From the NCBI GenBank assembly GCA_963691655.1, contig OY829326.1, positions 78,671,235 to 78,735,234 of the forward strand: a stretch of 64,000 bases of DNA. The letters are read 5' to 3'. Made by a program: the position numbers and the translations under genes. Below, piece after piece: positions 57,346 through 64,000 of this stretch. The notes beneath the pieces were generated by a model. The model made no database searches. It had not been told where the DNA came from and saw nothing but the letters and a program-made list of their open reading frames with translations. Source of the stretch: Toxonevra muliebris (lineage: Eukaryota; Arthropoda; Insecta; Diptera; Pallopteridae). Each line of letters starts with the position of its first letter. Within the stretch, counting starts at the first letter, position 1.

Positions 57346-58324
57346 CACTTTTTATTATCAGATGGGCTACTTAATGTGATACTGAAAATAGTTGTAAAAA
57401 AGAAAGAAAAATTTTGTAATCGTTTGAAATATAAGGTGTAAAACAGCGATAACGATTGATTGATTGATAAGTATGCAGGCCCCTAAGTGTTTGAGTGTAT
57501 GGCTAATATATTCAACGTAATAAAACTCGTTCAAAAGGCATTCCCAAGTGCCAATTAGAATTTATAGCTAATCAGTTCAGTAGCTCATGGAGAAATTTTG
57601 TGAAATACATGTTTAAAAACAAAATTAACATAACCAGTTATATGCATAACAACGCGGAGCTGCTTGTTCGAAAAATTAGAGTATGAAACTCTTTTAACTT
57701 TTATCCATAAATCTTCAAAATAAAAAATGCTTCATAGAAGTGAAGTGAGAGTTTTGAAATAATTTTTTTCTAATTTTTAATTCTCTTAATATTTCCATTG
57801 AACGCTATAAAACTCGGCTGATCAATTAATTAAAATAATTAATGCTTAATTAATATTGTGTATAACTTTCGGAGCCGACCCATAATAACTTTTCGAAAAA
57901 GTGTTGCAAGTAGTGTTGTTAAAAAAGTTTCAGTATTAATTAAGCATTTTGTCCCAAAAATCTTCAGCTTCGGCCTTCGGGAAAAAATGGCCGAAACCGA
58001 ATGTTGGCCAAAGCTAATCGGTCGAACTCTATTTAAAATCGTCTTGAAAAGACTTGAACCAATCAACAAACCCGGTATGGGTTCAGGCTTAGATTTAAAA
58101 AAAAAGTGGGCTCGGGTATGAACCACTTTCTCCCCTTTCTAAAAAGTGGCACCAAAAATATAATTGATTAGGGCTCCAATACCCCTAAATTCGGTCCTGA
58201 TTGTTTGAAAATCTATGACTTATATTTTTGGAAGTGGGTAATACAATTTCATCAGAAGGTATTTTCAAGTATCCGAACTAATTAAAAATTATAGCTGATT
58301 AAAAATATTGTGAAATACTTATTA
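57346..58324. other. Non-coding stretch
   Basis: No gene seen. The reading frames on both strands at 57839-58126 are not supported by codon structure. AGCTTCGGCCTTCGGG near 57967 suggests part of an unidentified repeat. Confidence 0.4.
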
Positions 58325-58410
58325 CAGTAATCCCCGGTTAATTGGGTCAACGAAAAAGCTCAATTTTTGTCTCAATTAACCAGAGAACCAATTTAACCGG
58401 GGTTTGCCTG
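58325..58410. mobile_element. 86-bp pogo-like MITE
   Basis: It is flanked by TA on both sides. The left end CAGTAATCCCCGGTTAATTG and the inverse of the right end (CAGGCAAACCCCGGTTAAAT) are inverted repeats with the CCCCGGTTAA core seen in pogo/Tigger-type elements. The element is little more than two ends. Confidence 0.75.
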
Positions 58411-58759
58411 TAATTCTAAGAACTGCAATGTTTGAAATATATCGTTATACAACTGTTTTTAATGCAGATTGCTGATGAAATCACACCATCTGCCTCACTT
58501 ATCTGGCTGAACAAGCTCTACTTCTCATTCACCACTTGGCCGTCGAATTCCATTCAAGATATTACTAAAACATTTTACGATTTAGAATTTGCCTATTTAT
58601 TTACACAACTCCGTTATGCTTGCATTACGCGATAGTTTTTAATTTTCATCTTATTGCTAAACTTAAATATTTATTATTACGAATTTCTAAAGGAGTGGTG
58701 TAATCATGGTAGAAGTATTTATAGGCAGATGTATTTTTTCAAAAGGTAGCCATTTTGAA

Positions 58760-59070
58760 TTTTTGACAAGTAAGTGGAACATTTTAGAGATCCATTTTTT
58801 GAAATGGGTACAAAAGGGAGAGTAGTAGTAGATTATTAATACTACTTTTATTGCTTAGTACTAAATTATAAATTTTATTTATAATAAAAAAGTATAATTA
58901 ATGTTATTTAAATTCATTTTGTTTATTAGCAAATACCTTGAACATGTTAAGAGTCAAAAAATAATATAAAAAGCCGCAACTAATTCTCCTTATGTATATG
59001 CAATATTTTACAAATTATTTTCTGATAAATTTTCACTTAAAGATTGAATTATGAAAATACAACGCTGTTG
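58760..59070 (+). repeat. Dispersed repeat (partner 22930-23245, inverted)
   Basis: Colinear match to the reverse complement of 22930-23245. Directly after it, 59080-59340 carries TTCCATTACAAGGAATTGTA-type units like those inside the hAT element at 18106-18805, so two repeat families abut here. Confidence 0.7.
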
Positions 59071-59340
59071 CAAAAAAATTGATAAAAGTTTCAATTCCAT
59101 TACAAGGAATTGTAATCGGTAATTAATATTTTTAAATTCCTAGATTATGGAATTGAAAAATTTTGGATTCCATTACAGGGAATTGTATTTTGTAGTTAAA
59201 AATATATCAATTTCCTAAAGAAATTGAAAATGTACAATAATTGAATAGAAAGGAATTTAATATTTAAGTTTAGTCAATTACTTTCTTGGAATTAAATTCC
59301 AATTAAGTTAGAATGAGTCCTCGAAAGTAATTGTTTCCTT

Positions 59341-59820
59341 TTTAGTTCAATTCAAAAAAGCAAAAAAAAAAATTCGGAAAATATTGTTAAATTCTTCTAA
59401 TAACCCGTTATGAGCGAATCAGAGAAAAACCAGTATAAATTGTATGTATTATGTATTTTAAATTTATTTGCATTTTGTTTATAGAAATTCTTTTGTTTAT
59501 AGATGTTATTCTTTGAAAGTAGAAGAAATTTAAAATAGTTACATTTATTATTTCTCCATAGCGAAGGCCTACATGAAGGCAACGAAGACTATATCGAAAT
59601 CTAAGCCTTTTTTCACAGTGAAGGCTAAAATAGAATGGCGCAAGAAAATTTCAAGGTCTTTGAAAATTAGAAAATTTAGTATTTATTACTCAGGGTTTAC
59701 TGTGCGACTCTTTAGCACACACACAGTGTCACCTAACAATAAGTAGCTAAACGAATAGTTAAACCATATTACCAAAGAGTCAACGGCGTATATTTTAGTG
59801 TAGACACAAACCATATTTCT
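59341..59820. other. Non-coding stretch
   Basis: No gene seen between the repeat at 58760-59340 and the left arm of the foldback element. Confidence 0.35.
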
Positions 59821-61900
59821 AACATATGCACACTAGATGTCTTATTTGCTCCATACATTTTGCTGAAGTATTTCAGATCTTAATTGTGACAGCAGAATAT
59901 GGAAATAGGGTGCTAAAAACTAATTAAAATGAAAAAAAAATTTAAATTTGAGAAAACTGGATGCGCTACTCCGAAAACCGTGATTTTTAAGGGTGTTTTA
60001 CAATAGGTTTGGGATTTTGTATGGAAAAAGCATTTAACTTGCATATAAAAGATTTTTAGATATTCAAATCAATGTAAAAAATGCCGCTAAAGTGAATGGC
60101 GTACCCAGTTTTTTAATACAACTGAACCCAAAGCCACCCCTAGCGCCTAAAGTAACCATTTAGCATTTTTTTTTACATTTTTAAATTCACCCATTAGGAT
60201 TTTGAATATAGAGTTAATTTTTTTAAAATTAAAGTACGTAGGATTGTAGGTAATTCAATTTAGTTTATTTAAAGTACAAAAATCAAATCAAATCGAGTTA
60301 TATTTGAACTAGTAAATTAACTTTTAGTGAACCAATGTCGAGTACAATCAAGTTCACCTTTGACCAATGTCGTCAAAAAATTGCACGAAAAAACAAGGCA
60401 GGAGTTGAAAAAATTGTCTTATCATGGAAATTTGTATTCTTTATTTTCGTCTGTCAATTACAGTATTATATGAACAGGTTTCCCACGTACAACACGGCAG
60501 TCGTACAGCACGATTTCGCTCCAACACGATTTGTTGATAGCAGAAATCCCCATATAACACAATGACACTGTAGCACGATTTCCTTCCAACACGATTTGCA
60601 AATAGCTGAATCCTGGTATAACATGATTAGTGAAAATAATTTGGAAATCCAAATCGCTTTTTAAATTTGTTAATAAGATATTTAACTACAACTCTAATTT
60701 TTATTTGCTAAATTTATCAAATTCCAGTTCACTCTGTGTTCTAGTTGCATTGTTATTTTTGCTTCTTAAATTCAAATTTTTTCTTTAAACCTTCCAATAA
60801 ATTATCTGTTAAGTGCTTATTATTAAATTTTTTTTATATAAAATCAATATACTTACTTTCTGTTTTTTTACTTTTTACAATCAAAATTAAAAACTTTAAT
60901 TTATTAATAAAAAAGAGAAAATGTATCAAACCGTTAAATCAAAAAGTTAAAATGTACATAAAGCAAATGAATGCCCCTGAATGTGACAGCTCGAACGAGC
61001 ACTTATCCCAAAACGTTGTTTTTTAAACTCTTGGAACATAACCCTATTTCTGTACTACTTGTACTACATAACCCTATTTTTGTACGATTTCGCATATAAT
61101 ACGGCAGATTTCTAAATTCTTTGAGCCTAACTCCGCTTTTAATACTGGTTCCTTGTTCCGTATAACATGAATTCCCACAGCACGATGCTTTTTTGGAACC
61201 GAACAATCGTGTTATACGGGGGACACCTGTATTACATATTGATATAAATCCACAATTTTGACACAAGCGCTTAAGTATGGAGAACATTTTAAAAGTTAGT
61301 AGTTACTTCTTAATTGGTAAGTTTCATTAATTTAATGCAATTTTTTCAACGTCTGCTTTGTTTTTTGCAATTTTTTGGCGACATTTGTCAAAGATGAACT
61401 TGATTGAACTCGACATGGGTTCACTAAAAGTTAATTTACTAGTTCAAATACAAATTTTTGTACTTTAACTTTAACTAAATTGAATTACCTACAATTCAAC
61501 GTACTTTAATTTTAAAAAAATTACCGCTATATTCAAAATCCTAACGGATGAATTTAAAAATTCGTAAAAAAAGTGCTAAATGGTCACTTTAGGCGCTATG
61601 GGTGGCTTAAGGTTCAGTTGTATCAAAAAACTGGGTACGCCATTCGCTTTAGCGGTATTTTTGACATAGCAATGGATATCTAAAAATCTTTTATATGCAA
61701 GTTAAATGCTTTTTCCATACAAAATCCCAAGCATCCTTAAAAATCACGGTTTTCGGAGTAGCGCATCCAGTTTTCTCAAATTAAAATTTTTTTTTTTTTC
61801 ATTTTAATTGGTTTTTAGGACCCTACTTTCATATTCTGTTGTCACAATTAAGATCTGAAATACTTTAGCAAAATAAGCCATCTAATGCACACGTATTGCA
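59821..61900. mobile_element. Foldback element with ~600-bp inverted arms
   Basis: The left arm 59821-60418 is the inverse of the right arm 61337-61900 along nearly its whole length. Examples are GCGCTACTCCGAAAACCGTG against CACGGTTTTCGGAGTAGCGC, and TTGAACTAGTAAATTAACTT against AAGTTAATTTACTAGTTCAA. The arms have diverged by scattered substitutions and small indels. The spacer is about 918 bp and holds a pogo-like element. No transposase was found. It could be a foldback transposon or two inverted copies of one repeat. Confidence 0.75.
60475..61229. mobile_element. pogo-like non-autonomous element in the foldback spacer
   Basis: The left end CAGGTTTCCCACGTACAACA and the inverse of the right end (CAGGTGTCCCCCGTATAACA) are inverted repeats. 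The motif ACACGATTTG or GCACGATTT recurs several times in the interior next to both ends. The right side is followed by TA; the left TA is lost or shifted. Confidence 0.55.
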
Positions 61901-61940
61901 AACCCATATAATATAAACCAAACTAAAACATTTTTATTAA

Positions 61941-62618
61941 GGGGACCTTCTGGTCTAGCGCCATTGAATTTGACGAGTTTTCAGGATTTCTTTTTTTAAT
62001 GAAATAATGATCAATAGTATTCAAACCTTGTAGATATGTTTTATTACTTTAACAATATACAAAAATATGTAAAAAAAAATTATAATTTTAAGTAAACTAA
62101 AATTGGTGTTACAGTTGCCCTTTTCAACAAAAAATGGATCTTTCTGATGAGTCATGGTTTGGTATAAAAAAAAAAAAAAATCAGGATGAGTGTAAAGAAT
62201 GTAAGAGCAGCATGTACCTGCACTGTCTTCAACTGGCTAATCGGAGGCGGAAGACACTAACAACCTGCACTACCTCACGAGCGACATGGCTCTCATATAA
62301 TGAAGGTCGATCTCGCTAGCTTTTAACCAGGGCTCGTACCGGCACTGCTAGCAGCAGCCTACACCGGCCACTGGTGTAAAATCGGTGGAGTAGTTTTTGT
62401 TTTGTGTCATGCAGAAAAATATAGTTTTGAGATAAATGAGTTTAAACTTCGGTCGGCCTTTTTACCTGCTTCTGCGCTCACCTGCTAAATAGGCTGTAGA
62501 AGTCGAAATACTGAAAATATTGATACGAAAATTTTACAGTATACTTTTAAAAGCCTATACTTTTTAACTATAAAAACAAAAAAAAATCGATTTTTTGAAA
62601 AATCTTGACCAGAAGGCC
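61941..62618. mobile_element. TTAA-flanked non-autonomous element (678 bp)
   Basis: TTAA stands at both ends (61937-61940 and 62619-62622). The termini are GGGGACCTTCTGGTC and the inverse of GGCCTTCTGGTC. The interior, including a short frame at 62134-62319, shows no known domain. It may belong to the piggyBac superfamily by target site, but its ends differ from the CCCT type. Confidence 0.6.
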
Positions 62619-62622
62619 TTAA

Positions 62623-63278
62623 GAAAAATTAATAACCTGTGGTGAAGATTTCATTCACAAATTAAGGAGGTGTTTTTATATAGGGGCTTGGAAAGATGCA
62701 TTTTTTATTTACAGCATAAATTTATAGTTTGAAACCTGTACTTATAGAATACGAAGCCGTTAATGAACCTCCGACAGACTAAAAATTATTAAAATAAACA
62801 TGTTTTCGGATGGATCAAAGTTGGGAATTTTGTCCGACAAAATCGATTTTTTAATTCTCAGGCCTCCCAATCATGATATCATTATATTTTCTTTATCGTA
62901 GATTCATCCATTGCTTACTTTTTTATACTAATTAAGTGCTGGAGTGTACTTGTACATCGCATTCCGGCTCACTTCCGGATAGTTTCACGGTGATTGGCTA
63001 TATCTCCGCCATTTTTATTTTTTTATGCAATAAAAATCTTTTTTAAAAGTGCAATTATACGATAAAAGAATATCTATGACTATTAGCATTTACATAAGAA
63101 CCCGCCCTGAAGAATAAGGCGTGTGAAACAAAGTGCAACTCCTTTTCAAACTTTGAGTTGGTGAATTGGTTTCTTTAAAAATTCTTTTAAGATTATCATC
63201 AAAAATTTAGAGGGGAAAATGTCACTAAACGAGGGAAAACATGACAAAAAATGGATTTGGAAAAATATCTGTGTTTAA
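62623..63278. other. Non-coding stretch
   Basis: No gene or repeat ends seen. Confidence 0.35.
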
Positions 63279-64000
63279 TCCTTTGACGACCAATGGGACA
63301 CCGGTGACCCTTTTACCTTTGAGTTTTTCCTGGAAAAACTAGGGAATTGATTTTCCTCAACAAGGTATCATTCAATAGGGAATGAATGTGCCTTTCAGAA
63401 AGTACCTAATTTTCAAGGGTTGATTCATCCCTTTGCCTACCAGACCACCCCCAATTCGAAAAATCTAAACTTTTTCACACCCTTCTTTTTGCTGCAGTAT
63501 TTTGGGAGTGGGTGGAGCTACAGGTCCAAAATTGATTGAGAAGTTGTGAGCAACCTACCTCTTTACAACCAAAAAAAAAAAAAGAAAAAAATAGTCCATT
63601 TCGACCACCCACGCGACCATCTAATCTGACGGGTCCTCTATGTCCCAATGGTCGTCAACGGAAAAAATCAATGACACATTCTAATTTTGTGGGCAGGTGG
63701 ATTTATTTTCAACAAATTAAATTTGTTTATATTTTTGATTGATACATTGAACGTCTATTTTTTGTGATAAATTTCGAAGCAATTTCTATCATTAGTGAAG
63801 CAAAATGGTTTTTTGCAAAAAGCACAAATAGCATTTGTTCAATGGTCCTTGCCTTGTTTGGAGCAGACAATACATCTCTTGCATCCGTTTCACTTTAGCA
63901 GAGATAAACTTGCGACTTCGCAAGTTTGAATCGTTTAGGCCCCTCTCTTAGAGCTTCTGATGGTGGTCTCTTGCGGTTGCTGAACGAATTGCACAATTGC
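63279..64000 (-). mobile_element. One end of a piggyBac element, running off the window
   Basis: TTAA (63275-63278) is followed by TCCTTTGACGACCAATGGGA and a sub-terminal palindrome CACCGGTG (63299-63306). An inverse copy of this end (GTCCCAATGGTCGTCAACGG) lies at about 63642-63661, either as an internal inverted repeat or as the end of a nested MITE. Right of it is the C-terminus of a piggyBac transposase on the minus strand, so the element probably continues beyond 64000. Confidence 0.65.
63755..64000 (-). pseudogene. piggyBac transposase C-terminus (Cys-rich domain), partial
   Basis: The minus strand reads GCKRCIVCSKQGKDH-stop-TNAICAFCKKPFCF, then NCFEIYHKK and a stop at 63755-63757. The order C-x2-C-x2-C ... 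C-x2-C ... C ... CFEIYH is the zinc-binding C-terminal domain of piggyBac transposases (..C.VC......T...C..C...LC...CFE.YH). One in-frame TGA and an upstream frame change show that it is broken. The gene is cut by the window edge. Confidence 0.75.

Noticed and set aside
57839..58126. Overlapping frames of 95 and 87 codons on opposite strands
   Set aside because: No homology recognised, no codon structure, and likely unidentified repeat DNA.
62134..62319. 61-codon frame with a KECKSSMYLHCLQL stretch
   Set aside because: It lies inside a TTAA-flanked non-autonomous element and is too short and unlike any domain I know.

Overview
The window looks like AT-rich nuclear DNA of a higher dipteran. 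The evidence is small introns of 60-600 bp with GT..AG borders, a MADF-BESS gene, an alsin (Als2) orthologue, a family of decayed pyruvate-kinase-like genes of the kind known in flies, and a dense mix of short dipteran-style transposons. A tephritid or related acalyptrate fly is my inference; the sequence alone does not prove it. I see no bacterial genes, CRISPR array, rRNA gene or viral genome.

Layout. 1-10.8 kb is gene-poor and transposon-rich: a minus-strand non-LTR reverse-transcriptase relic (1.6-2.2 kb), a hAT-like repeat (4.4-5.2 kb), a 76-bp hairpin MITE (7.58 kb), a complete but dead Tc1-like element (7.7-9.3 kb) and a foldback MITE (9.4-9.8 kb). 10.9-21.7 kb holds four genes: a secreted YGPP-repeat protein, a MADF-BESS nuclear protein, an isolated pyruvate-kinase C-domain protein on the minus strand, and a two-exon, 640-residue pyruvate-kinase-like protein that has lost its catalytic motifs. 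piggyBac-type and hAT-type elements lie between them. 21.7-26.4 kb is repeats: two hAT-type elements with 8-bp duplications and the 3' end of a LINE. 26.5-31.8 kb is the eight-exon Als2 gene on the minus strand. 35.0-39.2 kb is a three-exon gene for a 1356-residue coiled-coil protein, with a hAT-type element sitting just behind its stop codon.

40.5-57.4 kb is bounded by two near-identical two-exon genes for a small secreted Cys-containing protein. Between them is a transposon graveyard with three sets of nesting. A LINE is split by a Harbinger-like MITE that is itself split by a small MITE. A Helitron helicase gene is split by a second LINE, which is split in turn by a tRNA-derived SINE and by a piggyBac-type MITE. 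A hAT-type element at 54.4-55.9 kb contains a LINE tail and a tandem repeat. 57.4-64 kb is more repeats: an 86-bp pogo-like MITE, a foldback element with arms near 600 bp, a TTAA element, and at the window edge one end of a piggyBac element with its transposase C-terminus.

How the parts relate. The host genes do not form a pathway that I can see. The two pyruvate-kinase-like genes are probably related by old duplication. The clearest systems here are in the mobile DNA. First, a SINE and a LINE share the same 3' tail, as expected of a SINE/partner-LINE pair. Second, at least four piggyBac-type ends carry a short inverted repeat with GTNAC-like half-sites centred about 24 bp inside the TTAA end, although the rest of each end differs.
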